Positions 35,545 through 46,720 of a stretch of 64,000 nt of DNA are shown one piece after another. This DNA is from an uncultured Pelagibacteraceae bacterium. Its GTDB lineage: Bacteria > Pseudomonadota > Alphaproteobacteria > Pelagibacterales > Pelagibacteraceae. A program made the translations under genes and the position numbers. Below the pieces are notes generated by a model. It saw nothing but the letters and a program-made list of their open reading frames with translations, did not search any database and was not told the origin of the DNA. Location of the stretch: assembly GCA_902537055.1 (NCBI GenBank), contig CACAZW010000003.1:56271-120270 (forward strand). Reading direction: 5' to 3'. The first letter of the stretch is position 1. Every line of letters begins with the position of its first letter.

Positions 35545-36336
35545 TTAACTTCCCCAAATGTAAATAGCTGCAAATAAGAACAACCAGACAACGTCAACAA
35601 AGTGCCAGTACCAAGCAGCAGCCTCGAAACCAAAGTGATGTTCTTTAGTAAAATGTCCTAATTTACCTCTCCATAAGCAAACCGCTAAGAAAATAGTCCC
35701 AACTAAAACGTGGAAACCATGAAACCCTGTGGCCATATAGAATGTAGCTCCATAAATGTGACCTGAAAAACTAAATGTGGCGTGTTGGTATTCGTATATT
35801 TGCAATAACGTAAAAAATGCTCCTAAAATTACTGTACAGATTAGACCATTTATAAATCCTTTTCTATCATCCTCTAATAAAGAATGGTGTGCCCAGGTTA
35901 CTGTTGTACCAGATAAAAGTAGGACAAGAGTATTTATAAGTGGGATGTCCCATGGATCAAAAGTTTCAATATCTTTTGGTGGCCATACATTTCCCATGAA
36001 TTCATTTGGAAACAAACTTGCATCAAAGTATGCCCAAAACCATGCAACAAAAAACATTACCTCAGAAGCAATAAATAATGTCATTCCATATCTGTGATGA
36101 ATTTGAACAACAGGTGTATGATGACCTTTATGCTCAGCTTCTATCACAACGTCTCTGAACCACATAAAGGCACAATAAAATATAAGTAAAAAACCTAGGA
36201 CCATCGCCCACATAACTTTACTGTGAAAATAATAAACAGATCCAACAGCTGTAACTAGTGTTGCTATAGATGTAGCTAAAGGCCAAGGACTAGGATCAAC
36301 TAAATGATAATCATGTTTTTGACCAGATGCAGACAT
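35545..36336 (-). CDS. ctaE: Cytochrome c oxidase subunit III
   Basis: Subunit III stabilises the proton-uptake path of the aa3 oxidase. The 263-residue protein has seven membrane helices and the conserved segments HDYHLVDPSPWP, RYGMTLFIASEVMFFVAWF (about 83-101), ATGFHGFHVLVGT and AAWYWHFVDVVWLFLF. It follows ctaG by five bases. Length and helix count are standard. Confidence 0.98.
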   Translation of the reverse strand: MSASGQKHDYHLVDPSPWPLATSIATLVTAVGSVYYFHSKVMWAMVLGFLLIFYCAFMWFRDVVIEAEHKGHHTPVVQIHHRYGMTLFIASEVMFFVAWFWAYFDASLFPNEFMGNVWPPKDIETFDPWDIPLINTLVLLLSGTTVTWAHHSLLEDDRKGFINGLICTVILGAFFTLLQIYEYQHATFSFSGHIYGATFYMATGFHGFHVLVGTIFLAVCLWRGKLGHFTKEHHFGFEAAAWYWHFVDVVWLFLFAAIYIWGS

Positions 36337-36341
36337 TTATT

Positions 36342-36890
36342 TTAACTCTCTTTTTTTTCGTTTTTATAATATTCAGATGAGAAAAAAGTATATGACATAG
36401 TAACATCTTCAACTCTAGATGTTTTTGGATCATTTACTAATTCTGGATCTAAGTAAAATACCAGGGTGTAACTTGCCTTTTCCCCTGGATCTAGTGTTTG
36501 TTTTTCAAAGCAAAAACAGCCTAATTTATTAAAATATGCTCCAAATGATGATGGAGAGACATTATATGTAGCTACTGCAGATGAAATTTCATCTCCTGTG
36601 TTTTCCACTTCAAATTTAATTCTGTATACCTTGCCTGGCTGAACATCCATTGTTTTTTGATCAACATCAAAATTCCAATCAAGAGCACTGTTAACATTGG
36701 TATCTAATCTTACATTTATTTTTTTATCTAAAACTATATTAGGAGCCTCTTTAGATATTTGTGTTGTTCCACCAAAGCCAGTTACTCTACAAAATAAATC
36801 ATACAAAGGCACAGCTGCAAAAGACAATCCCAACATAAAGACAAAAATTCCTGCAAGAATTAGTGGAGTTAAAGTATTTTTTTTAATCAT
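36342..36890 (-). CDS. ctaG: Cytochrome c oxidase assembly protein CtaG/Cox11
   Basis: Cox11 delivers copper to the CuB site of subunit I. One N-terminal membrane helix (about 10-30) with the PLYDLFCRVTGFGGTTQ segment is followed by a beta-sandwich domain carrying the copper-binding CFCFEKQTL motif near residue 125-133. The 182 residues are normal. Its ATG overlaps the stop of the small coxF gene by four bases. Confidence 0.96.
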   Translation of the reverse strand: MIKKNTLTPLILAGIFVFMLGLSFAAVPLYDLFCRVTGFGGTTQISKEAPNIVLDKKINVRLDTNVNSALDWNFDVDQKTMDVQPGKVYRIKFEVENTGDEISSAVATYNVSPSSFGAYFNKLGCFCFEKQTLDPGEKASYTLVFYLDPELVNDPKTSRVEDVTMSYTFFSSEYYKNEKKES

Positions 36891-37012
36891 AGAGGTCTTT
36901 CAAATACTCCAATATTAAATAATGTGAAAATGAATAAGAAAACTATAAATGCAACCAAACCAACTGCTGTCCATAAATTTTTCTTTTTTAATTTCTGATC
37001 TTTGACTATCAT
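36887..37012 (-). CDS. CoxF-like small membrane protein of the oxidase operon
   Basis: A 41-residue frame fits exactly between ctaB and ctaG, overlapping each by four bases (ATGA). It has a lysine-rich start (KDQKLKKKN), one membrane helix (about 15-34) and the ending GVFERPL. Alphaproteobacterial operons carry a short CoxF protein at this place that also ends in an (N/E)RPL-like tail, so the call rests on position, topology and that ending. Its function in oxidase assembly is not well defined. Confidence 0.75.
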   Translation of the reverse strand: MIVKDQKLKKKNLWTAVGLVAFIVFLFIFTLFNIGVFERPL

Positions 37013-37917
37013 AAAACTTTATCCACTAAGAAAAAAACAAATATTAAAAATAAATAAATAATTGAATAGCTAAAAATATGTTTAGCTTTCTTTATGTTAA
37101 ATTTCCCAACTTTATAGTTGTAAAGCTGGTAACAAATTAAATTATAATAAAATGTAAGAAGTAAGCTAAGTGTTAAGAATACTTCACCGACAAATCCAAT
37201 GTAATATGGGAAAACAATTGTAGGTATCATTAGTAAAGAGTAAATTAGAATATTCTTTTTAGTATCCTGAATTCCATTAGTTACTGGAAGCATTGGAATA
37301 CTTGCTTTTTTATAATCATCAGCTTTGTACAAGCTTAATGCCCAAAAGTGTGATGGTGTCCAAAAGAAAATTATTAAGAAAAAAGCAATCGATTCTAACG
37401 AAATAGAATTTGTTGCTATTGCCCATCCAATTACTGGTGGTAAAGCTCCTGACGCTCCACCTATAACAATATTTTGTGGAGTTTTTCTTTTTAACCAGAT
37501 TGTATAAACAAATACATAAAATAATATCGTAAACAATAATAGAGATGCTGATAAAGCATTTGTAACAAAGTATAAGCTCACAACTGAAACAACTGACAGA
37601 GATGTTCCAAAATATAACGCTTGGTTTCTGTTCAACTTTCCTCTTGGAATTGGACGTAAGCATGTTCTAGTCATTAATTTATCTAAATCAGCTTCATACC
37701 ACATGTTAAGTGCTCCTGCTGCTCCAGCACCAAAAGCTACAATTAATATCCCAATCACTGATTGTTGAAATGAAACTGAAGTAGGAGCTGTTAACAGACC
37801 AACTGCACAAGTGAAAATAACAAGAGACATTACTCTTGGTTTCATTAACTTTAATAATTCAGGAATAATACCTAGTTCGTAATATGATTTTTTTACTTTA
37901 GAATACGTCGTAGCCAT
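37009..37917 (-). CDS. ctaB: Protoheme IX farnesyltransferase (heme O synthase)
   Basis: CtaB adds the farnesyl tail to protoheme, the step before heme A. The 302-residue UbiA-family membrane protein has about nine helices and the prenyl-diphosphate motif NMWYEADLDKLMTRT (about 76-90) followed by RPIPRG; the second motif region is around KADDYKKASIPMLP. It lies 26 bases after ctaD. It draws on the isoprenoid pathway partly encoded here (ispE, ispH). Confidence 0.97.
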   Translation of the reverse strand: MATTYSKVKKSYYELGIIPELLKLMKPRVMSLVIFTCAVGLLTAPTSVSFQQSVIGILIVAFGAGAAGALNMWYEADLDKLMTRTCLRPIPRGKLNRNQALYFGTSLSVVSVVSLYFVTNALSASLLLFTILFYVFVYTIWLKRKTPQNIVIGGASGALPPVIGWAIATNSISLESIAFFLIIFFWTPSHFWALSLYKADDYKKASIPMLPVTNGIQDTKKNILIYSLLMIPTIVFPYYIGFVGEVFLTLSLLLTFYYNLICYQLYNYKVGKFNIKKAKHIFSYSIIYLFLIFVFFLVDKVL

Positions 37918-37943
37918 TTTAATTTTTATATCTTAAGACGTTA

Positions 37944-40393
<2,450 letters not shown>

Positions 40394-40452
40394 TTGTTTT
40401 CTATATAGATCGAAAATATTATAAAAAATACTAGAGAATTCGCGACAATTTA

Positions 40453-41151
40453 TCAATTTTGCAAATAATTGATCACAGATAACGCGGATATAACCGCAGT
40501 TTCAGACCTTAAAATGTTATCGCTTAGTTTTATCGATTGAGACCCCTTAAAGTTTAGAATCTTTTTAATTTCATCAGCTGAATAATCCCCTTCAGGACCA
40601 ATTAAAAGACAATTTGGTTTTGAATTTGAAATTTTAATTTTTTTATTATTAGTATTTAAATCTCCAAAAATTAAATTGATATCTGAATTGTTAGACAGGA
40701 ATTTATCTAATGATTGAGGTTTTTCAATTGAAGGAATATTTATTCTATTACTTTGCTCACACGACTCTATAATTATTTTATTTAATCTCTCATTATTTAC
40801 TTTTCTGATGATTGTCCTTTCAGAAATAATTGGTACAAATTTTGTTACTCCAAGCTCAGTTGCTTTTTGTATCATGAAGTTAAAAAAATTTGATTTAATG
40901 GGTGAGAAGGCTAACCAGATTTCTTGCTCTTTATCTTTTTGTCTTAATTGTTCAACAACCTTGAAATTTAAGCTGCTTTTTGAAATTTCAGTTACAATTG
41001 ACTTCCATTCCCCAGATTTATTAAAAACTGAAAAGGTCTCTCCTTGTTTAATCCTCATTACTTTCAATAAATAATGTGACTGAGACTTAGTTAAATTAGT
41101 TTCTAAATTAATTGATAATTTTTCTGGATAAAATATTCTAATATTACTCAT
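40453..41151 (-). CDS. rsmE: 16S rRNA (uracil1498-N3)-methyltransferase
   Basis: RsmE methylates U1498 in 16S rRNA. The 232-residue protein has the family N-terminal PUA-like domain (SQSHYLLKVMRIKQG) and C-terminal SPOUT knot, with SPIKSNFFNFMIQKATELGV, LLIGPEGDYSADE and LSDNILRSETAVISAL. It lies upstream of ctaC on the same strand and diverges from the HAD gene across only 17 bases. Confidence 0.95.
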   Translation of the reverse strand: MSNIRIFYPEKLSINLETNLTKSQSHYLLKVMRIKQGETFSVFNKSGEWKSIVTEISKSSLNFKVVEQLRQKDKEQEIWLAFSPIKSNFFNFMIQKATELGVTKFVPIISERTIIRKVNNERLNKIIIESCEQSNRINIPSIEKPQSLDKFLSNNSDINLIFGDLNTNNKKIKISNSKPNCLLIGPEGDYSADEIKKILNFKGSQSIKLSDNILRSETAVISALSVINYLQN

Positions 41152-41168
41152 TATATTTAAATTAATTT

Positions 41169-41831
41169 ATGAAAAAAATTAAAGCAATCATATTTGATGC
41201 ATACGGCACCCTATTTGATGTTAATTCTGCAGCTGAAAAATGTAAGGAAAAATTAGGAGATAAATGGGAAGGATTTGCGAATTATTGGAGAACTACACAG
41301 CTTGAATATACTTGGCTTAGAAGTTTAATGAGAAGACACAAAGATTTTTGGCAAATCACTGAAGATAGTTTGGATAAATCTATGAATTTTTACAATATTG
41401 ATAATTCAATGAGATCAGAACTATTAAATTTATATAAAGTGCTTTCAACATTTACAGAAGTAAGGGATTCTTTAAAAAAATTAAAACAGTCAAATTATAA
41501 ATTAGCAATTCTATCAAATGGTACACCTGACCTTTTAAATGAACTTGTAATTAGCAATCAATTAAAAGATATTTTTGATGATATTTTTTCTGTAGAAGAA
41601 GCTGGTATTTTTAAACCAGATTCAAAAGTTTACGACATTCCAATAAATAAATATAATATTGAGAAGAATGAAGTTTTATTCTTAAGTGCTAATACATGGG
41701 ATGTTTCTGGTGCAGGAAATTATGGATACAACACAGTTTGGGTGAATAGAAATAATAATATTTTTGATAAATTAGATTTTGAACCTAACAAACAAATAAG
41801 TAATTTATCAGAATTGCTTGATTTAATTTAG
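41169..41831 (+). CDS. Haloacid dehalogenase type II (HAD superfamily)
   Basis: The 220-residue enzyme has motif I FDAYGTLFD with the nucleophilic aspartate near residue 10, motif II LSNGTPD near 118, Lys in GIFKPDSKVY and motif III LSANTWDVSGAGNYG (about 177-191). The S-x-N-x-WD-x2-G form is the mark of L-2-haloacid dehalogenases, which hydrolyse 2-halocarboxylates. Actual substrate in seawater is open. It precedes the pirin gene by 11 bases on the same strand. Confidence 0.88.
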   Translation: MKKIKAIIFDAYGTLFDVNSAAEKCKEKLGDKWEGFANYWRTTQLEYTWLRSLMRRHKDFWQITEDSLDKSMNFYNIDNSMRSELLNLYKVLSTFTEVRDSLKKLKQSNYKLAILSNGTPDLLNELVISNQLKDIFDDIFSVEEAGIFKPDSKVYDIPINKYNIEKNEVLFLSANTWDVSGAGNYGYNTVWVNRNNNIFDKLDFEPNKQISNLSELLDLI

Positions 41832-41842
41832 ATATATCCTAT

Positions 41843-42688
41843 ATGAACAACATGATAGATATTGAAGTAGAAAAAATTATAGATCCAACACCAGCATCAG
41901 ATGGTGCAGGAGTTAAGTTAAAAAGAAGTATTGGTGTTGAACCAAATTATTATGATCCATTTTTAATGTTAGATGAATTTGGATCAGAAAATAAAGATGA
42001 TTATATTGCAGGCTTTCCTCCTCATCCACACAGAGGAATTGAAACAGTTACATACATGTTAGCCGGGAGTTTCGAACATAAAGATAGTACAGGTGGTCAA
42101 GGAAAAATGACTGCAGGAGATGTGCAATGGATGAAAACTGGTAGTGGAATAATTCATTCTGAAATGCCAGCTATGAACGATGGAAAACTTCATGGTTTTC
42201 AATTATGGATTAATATGCCAGCCAGCGAGAAGATGAGTAAACCAGAATACCATTATATTGACTCAGATAAAATGAGCACACATAAGGATGAAGATAAATT
42301 TATAAAAGTAATAGCTGGAAAGTTTGAAAATTCAGAAGGTCCAATAAAAAAACACAATGTGGATCCAATTTATTTTGATGTAGAATTAAACGAAAGTAAA
42401 ATTTTTAATCATCAAGTTCCATCCACACACAATTCATTCATATATTTAATTGAAGGTGAGATAGAAATTGGAAACAATAAACATGAAAGTGTTAAAGACT
42501 CTACTTTAATTTTATTATCTAAAGGTGAAAACTTGAAAGTAACTGCTTTAACATACGCTAAATTTTTACTAATATCTGGAAAACCGATAGGAGAACAGAT
42601 TGCAAGAGGTGGCCCATTCGTCATGAATACCAAACAAGAAATACTTCAAGCAATTGATGATTACCATAATGGTAATTTCGTAAAGTAA
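41843..42688 (+). CDS. Pirin-family cupin protein
   Basis: Two cupin domains form this 281-residue protein. The N-terminal one has the metal-binding set PHPHRGIETVTYMLAGSF (about 53-70), SFEHKDSTG and GSGIIHSEMP, as in pirin and the quercetinase YhhW. Some members have quercetin 2,3-dioxygenase activity; others act as redox sensors. The real role here is unknown. It lies between a dehalogenase and a quinone oxidoreductase, with gaps of 11 and 2 bases. Confidence 0.92.
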   Translation: MNNMIDIEVEKIIDPTPASDGAGVKLKRSIGVEPNYYDPFLMLDEFGSENKDDYIAGFPPHPHRGIETVTYMLAGSFEHKDSTGGQGKMTAGDVQWMKTGSGIIHSEMPAMNDGKLHGFQLWINMPASEKMSKPEYHYIDSDKMSTHKDEDKFIKVIAGKFENSEGPIKKHNVDPIYFDVELNESKIFNHQVPSTHNSFIYLIEGEIEIGNNKHESVKDSTLILLSKGENLKVTALTYAKFLLISGKPIGEQIARGGPFVMNTKQEILQAIDDYHNGNFVK

Positions 42689-42690
42689 AT

Positions 42691-43662
42691 ATGAAAGCTA
42701 TAAGATTTGAAAAGTTTGGAGGTCCAGAAGTCTTGGAATACAAGGATATTGAAATTGGTAAACCTGGTCCAAAGGAAGTTCTCGTTAAAAATTTGTCAGT
42801 TGGACTTAATTATATTGATGTTTACCATCGAACAGGTTTGTATCCGATTGAATTACCAAGCGGACTTGGACTAGAAGCATCTGGAGTAGTTGAAGAAATT
42901 GGCTCTGAAGTAAGTCTTTTTAAAGTTGGAGATCGAGTAAGTCATGCATCTGCTCCAATAAGTGGATACTCAGAAAAACAAATAATGCCAGAAGAAAAAT
43001 TAGTCACGGTGCCAGAAGGTATTTCAGATGAAATAGCTTCCTGTATTTTATTGAAAGGAATAACATCAGAATATTTATTACACAGGTCATATGCTGTAAA
43101 AAAAGGAGATAAAATTTTATTTCATGCTGCAGCTGGTGGTGTTGGTCAAATATTATGCCAGTGGGCTAATGCTTTAGGATGTGAAGTCATTGGAACAGTT
43201 GGATCTAAAGAAAAAGTTGAAATAGCAAAAAAAAATGGGTGTCATCATGTTATCAATTACACAGATCATAATTTTGTGGAAGAAGTAGAAAAAATAGTAG
43301 GTAAAAATGGAATAGATGTTGTCTATGACGGTGTAGGAGCAAAAACTTTTGAGGGATCAATAGAATGTTTAAAAATTAGAGGGATGATGGTAGCATTTGG
43401 AAATGCATCTGGATATGTTCACACTATAGATGTTAAAAAACATATAAATACAAAAGGTCTTTTTTTTACAAGACCGTCAATAATGCATTATACAATCACA
43501 AGAGATGAATTAAAAAAATCTGCTGAATTGGTTTTTGATGCTGTTCTCTCAGGGAAAATAAAAATTGAAGTTTCTAAAAAATACAAATTAAGTGAAGCTA
43601 AACAAGCTCACATAGATTTAGAGAATAGGGTTTTAACAGGACCAGCAGTTATTATTCCTTAA
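42691..43662 (+). CDS. qor: NADPH:quinone oxidoreductase, zinc-free MDR type
   Basis: The 323-residue protein is a medium-chain dehydrogenase/reductase without the catalytic zinc cysteines, as in Qor. Visible are NYIDVYHRTGLYP (about 36-48), the VEEIGSEV strand, and the cofactor fold HAAAGGVGQILCQWANALG (about 149-167), where AAAGGVG is typical of NADPH-dependent Qor proteins. Reduction of quinones or enals is expected. Its last 11 bases overlap the convergent DUF2721 gene. Confidence 0.93.
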   Translation: MKAIRFEKFGGPEVLEYKDIEIGKPGPKEVLVKNLSVGLNYIDVYHRTGLYPIELPSGLGLEASGVVEEIGSEVSLFKVGDRVSHASAPISGYSEKQIMPEEKLVTVPEGISDEIASCILLKGITSEYLLHRSYAVKKGDKILFHAAAGGVGQILCQWANALGCEVIGTVGSKEKVEIAKKNGCHHVINYTDHNFVEEVEKIVGKNGIDVVYDGVGAKTFEGSIECLKIRGMMVAFGNASGYVHTIDVKKHINTKGLFFTRPSIMHYTITRDELKKSAELVFDAVLSGKIKIEVSKKYKLSEAKQAHIDLENRVLTGPAVIIP

Positions 43663-44059
43663 ATTGATCATCCATATCTGAAAGATGAAGTCTTAACGCT
43701 CTAGTCGAGATTTGTATTTCTCTTATAAAAAATATTATTGATACCATCATCGATAAACAACAAGAGCCAAAAATTATTCTAGCTAAAAAATATGTCTCTA
43801 AATAAAGAGCAAAAACAGTAAGCATATTAAATAAAAAACCAAATGCTGCAAAAAGTATAGTAATTCTTAAATTTTTTACTCTATCATTTAAATTAATTAG
43901 CTGCTGCTTCCACTCTGGTGGAGTATGCTTTTCAAAAACATATTCGTCGTGTATTTTTCTAATCAAACCGCTTAATGTATGAAATCTATTACTATAGACA
44001 GCCATAATCAAAGGAATGGCGGGAAACATTAATGCGGTAACAGTGTAATCGATATTCAT
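43652..44059 (-). CDS. DUF2721 membrane protein
   Basis: A 135-residue protein with an N-terminal membrane segment (about 5-20), a central basic amphipathic stretch, and two further membrane helices (about 66-86 and 90-112), followed by STRALRLHLSDM. This topology and the RNRF/RHTLSGLIRKIHDEY-like region match the DUF2721 family. No function is known to me. It diverges from ubiA over 49 bases holding two GANTC sites. Confidence 0.8.
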   Translation of the reverse strand: MNIDYTVTALMFPAIPLIMAVYSNRFHTLSGLIRKIHDEYVFEKHTPPEWKQQLINLNDRVKNLRITILFAAFGFLFNMLTVFALYLETYFLARIIFGSCCLSMMVSIIFFIREIQISTRALRLHLSDMDDQFKE

Positions 44060-44061
44060 GC

Positions 44062-44082
44062 GAATCAGTTTGATTATGAATC
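44062..44082. promoter_or_regulatory. Pair of GANTC sites in the DUF2721/ubiA divergent promoter region
   Basis: GAATC occurs at 44062-44066 and again at 44078-44082, 16 bases apart, within the 49 bases that separate two divergent start codons. GANTC is the target of the CcrM methyltransferase encoded in this window. A role in methylation-timed expression is an inference; two sites in so short a gap could arise by chance. Confidence 0.35.
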
Positions 44083-44108
44083 TACGCTTTGTTATTTACA
44101 AGTAAATT

Positions 44109-44978
44109 ATGTCTGAAAAGGTTAAAATTTTTATTGAATTAACAAGACTTAATAAACCAATTGGTTTCATGCTTCTATTTTGGCCATGTGTTTGGGGTTT
44201 AACAATTTCATATGATTTTTCTCTTTCTTTAAATACTTATTTTATTTATGCTTTTTTATTTTTTTCTGGATCTGTCCTAATGAGATCAGCAGGATGTATT
44301 GTTAACGATATAAGTGATAGAAAAATTGACAAGTTAGTCGAAAGAACAAAAAATAGACCAATCGCGTCAGAAAAAATTTCTGTATTTAATGCTGCAATAT
44401 ATGCTGCAATCTTATGTTTAATCGCGTTTTTAGTTTTGATAAATTTTAATAAACTTACCATTTATATGGCTCTTCTTTCAATGCCGCTGGCTTTTACATA
44501 TCCATTAATGAAAAGATTTACTTACTGGCCTCAACTTTTTTTAGGTATTACTTTTAATTACGGTCTAGTTTTGGCATGGATATCTATTCAAAATGAAGTT
44601 TCTATTATACCAATTATATTTTATTTAGGAGCCACATTTTGGACATTAGGTTACGACACAATATATGGCTATCAAGATATTAATGATGATGAAATAATTG
44701 GAGTTAAATCAACATCGATTAAATTTAAAAATAACCCAAAAAAATTTATATCGGTTTGTTATATTATATTTTTAATATCATTGTTTCTTGTTGGTTATAA
44801 AATGAATTTTAATTATTTATATTACATTGCTTTGATAATACCTTTAACTCATTTGTTAATTTTTCAATCTCTTAAATTAAAAACTGAAAGTGAGAATGAC
44901 TGCTTAAGAAAATTTAAAAGCAATAATTTTTTGGGCCTTATTATTTTAATAATTTTGTTAGTAGGAAAATTAACTTAA
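44109..44978 (+). CDS. ubiA: 4-hydroxybenzoate polyprenyltransferase
   Basis: UbiA attaches the polyprenyl chain to 4-hydroxybenzoate, the first membrane step of ubiquinone synthesis. The 289-residue protein has about eight helices and both aspartate motifs: GCIVNDISDRKIDKLVERT (about 62-80) and YGYQDINDDEIIGVKSTS (about 185-202). The stop overlaps the start of the ABC transporter gene by one base, joining it to the lipid A run. Confidence 0.96.
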   Translation: MSEKVKIFIELTRLNKPIGFMLLFWPCVWGLTISYDFSLSLNTYFIYAFLFFSGSVLMRSAGCIVNDISDRKIDKLVERTKNRPIASEKISVFNAAIYAAILCLIAFLVLINFNKLTIYMALLSMPLAFTYPLMKRFTYWPQLFLGITFNYGLVLAWISIQNEVSIIPIIFYLGATFWTLGYDTIYGYQDINDDEIIGVKSTSIKFKNNPKKFISVCYIIFLISLFLVGYKMNFNYLYYIALIIPLTHLLIFQSLKLKTESENDCLRKFKSNNFLGLIILIILLVGKLT

Positions 44979-46720
44979 TGAAAAATATCGATATTATAAA
45001 AAGATTGTATAATGATTATACAACAAAACATCTTAACAAAATAATACTTGCTATAGTGTTTTCTATTTTAGTTGCTGGCGCCACATCAGCAACGGCGTGG
45101 TTACTCGACCCAGCGATAGAAAAAATTTTTATAAATAAAGATCAAAGTTTAATTTTCATTATTCCACTCTTAATCATAATAGCTTTTGCTACTAAAGGTA
45201 TATCTCTATATTTAGCAAAAGTTTTAATGATAAAAACTGCAGAAGAAGTGAAAAAAAATATTCAAATCGATATGTTATCTTCTTTCATAAAAGCTGATAC
45301 TGAAAAAATTGAAGATAAACATTCAGGTAAATATATTTCAAATCTCAACTTTGATGTAAATCAAATAACTGGGATGCTAAGTAATGCAGTTTTAAACCTA
45401 ATCAAGGATGGCTTAACACTTATTGGCTTATTATTTGTGATGTTCTCTCAAAATTGGAGGCTTTCTCTTATAGCTTTAATCATGCTTCCTATAGCTACAA
45501 TAACTGCAAAAAAATTAGGAAAACGTATTATTAAAGTTGCCACAGAAGCACAAGAAAAATCAGGCGACTTAAATAAATATTTAATTGATCTTTTTAAAAA
45601 TCATAAAATTATAAAAATTTTTCAAAGAGAAAATTATGAACATGAAAGATCAGAAAAATTCGTCAATGATCTTAAAGAAAAATCAATAAAAATCGCAACT
45701 GTTTTTATAAGATCCACTCCAATAATGGAAGTTGTAACTGGAATCATGATTGCAATATTAATTTTTTACTCAGGAAAATTAATTATGAATGACCAGCTCA
45801 GTATAAACAATTTTTTCTCTTTTTTGGCTGCTATGATGCTTGCTTATCAACCAGTAAAGTCTTTAGCAACAGTTAATGTTGCTTTTGGCCAAGGACTATC
45901 GGCAGGAAAAAGAATATTACCTATTATTGATCAACAAAATAAAATTTCAACAAATGAAAATGGAAAAATATTAGATATAAGTAATGCATCAATAAAATTT
46001 CAAAATATTAATTTTAGTTACAAATCAAATCTTAACAATATAGTCCTTAAAGATATTAATATTGATATAGCTGGCAGAAAAATGACAGCTTTAGTAGGCC
46101 ACAGCGGATCAGGAAAATCTACAATATTAAATTTAATACCAAGAATTTATGATGCAGACTCTGGGGAAATTCTAATTGATAATCAAAAAGTACAAAACCT
46201 TAATCTTAAATCATTGAGGAAAGAAATATCTATTGTTGATCAAAATACAACACTTTTTGATGATACTATTTTTAATAATATCAAATATGCCAAGCCAGAG
46301 GCGAGTGACGAAGAAATTTTTACAGCTGCAAAAATATCAATGTGTACAGATTTTATAGAAAAATTAGAAAATAAATTTCAGACTGTTATAGGAGAAAATG
46401 GAGTAAAATTATCAGGTGGTGAAAAGCAAAGACTTTCGATAGCGAGAGCTTTGTTAAAGGATAGCAAAATAATTCTTCTAGACGAAGCAACTTCATCTCT
46501 TGACTCTCAAACAGAAGAAAAAATACAAAAAGCTATTGAGGAATTAACAAAAAATAAAACAACAGTAGTTATTGCTCATAGACTATCAACTATTCTTAAT
46601 TCAGAAAAAATTTATGTTGTTGATAAAGGCTCTATAGAATCATCAGGGAAACATGATGATCTAATCAAAAATTCATTGCTTTATAAAAACTTCTACGAGA
46701 GACAAATAAAAAATAACTAA
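44978..46720 (+). CDS. msbA: MsbA-like lipid A ABC exporter
   Basis: A 580-residue half-transporter with six N-terminal membrane helices (about 1-300) fused to an ATPase domain. Motifs are Walker A GHSGSGKST (about 373-381), signature LSGGEKQRLSIARALL (about 483-498) and Walker B KIILLDEATSSLD. Its place ahead of waaA, lpxK and an acyltransferase gene points to flipping of lipid A-core across the inner membrane. A different lipid substrate cannot be excluded from sequence. Confidence 0.9.
   Translation: MKNIDIIKRLYNDYTTKHLNKIILAIVFSILVAGATSATAWLLDPAIEKIFINKDQSLIFIIPLLIIIAFATKGISLYLAKVLMIKTAEEVKKNIQIDMLSSFIKADTEKIEDKHSGKYISNLNFDVNQITGMLSNAVLNLIKDGLTLIGLLFVMFSQNWRLSLIALIMLPIATITAKKLGKRIIKVATEAQEKSGDLNKYLIDLFKNHKIIKIFQRENYEHERSEKFVNDLKEKSIKIATVFIRSTPIMEVVTGIMIAILIFYSGKLIMNDQLSINNFFSFLAAMMLAYQPVKSLATVNVAFGQGLSAGKRILPIIDQQNKISTNENGKILDISNASIKFQNINFSYKSNLNNIVLKDINIDIAGRKMTALVGHSGSGKSTILNLIPRIYDADSGEILIDNQKVQNLNLKSLRKEISIVDQNTTLFDDTIFNNIKYAKPEASDEEIFTAAKISMCTDFIEKLENKFQTVIGENGVKLSGGEKQRLSIARALLKDSKIILLDEATSSLDSQTEEKIQKAIEELTKNKTTVVIAHRLSTILNSEKIYVVDKGSIESSGKHDDLIKNSLLYKNFYERQIKNN

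Noticed and set aside
35777..36097. 106-codon plus-strand frame opposite ctaE
   Set aside because: Lies wholly antisense to a canonical subunit III gene; no domain-like pattern.
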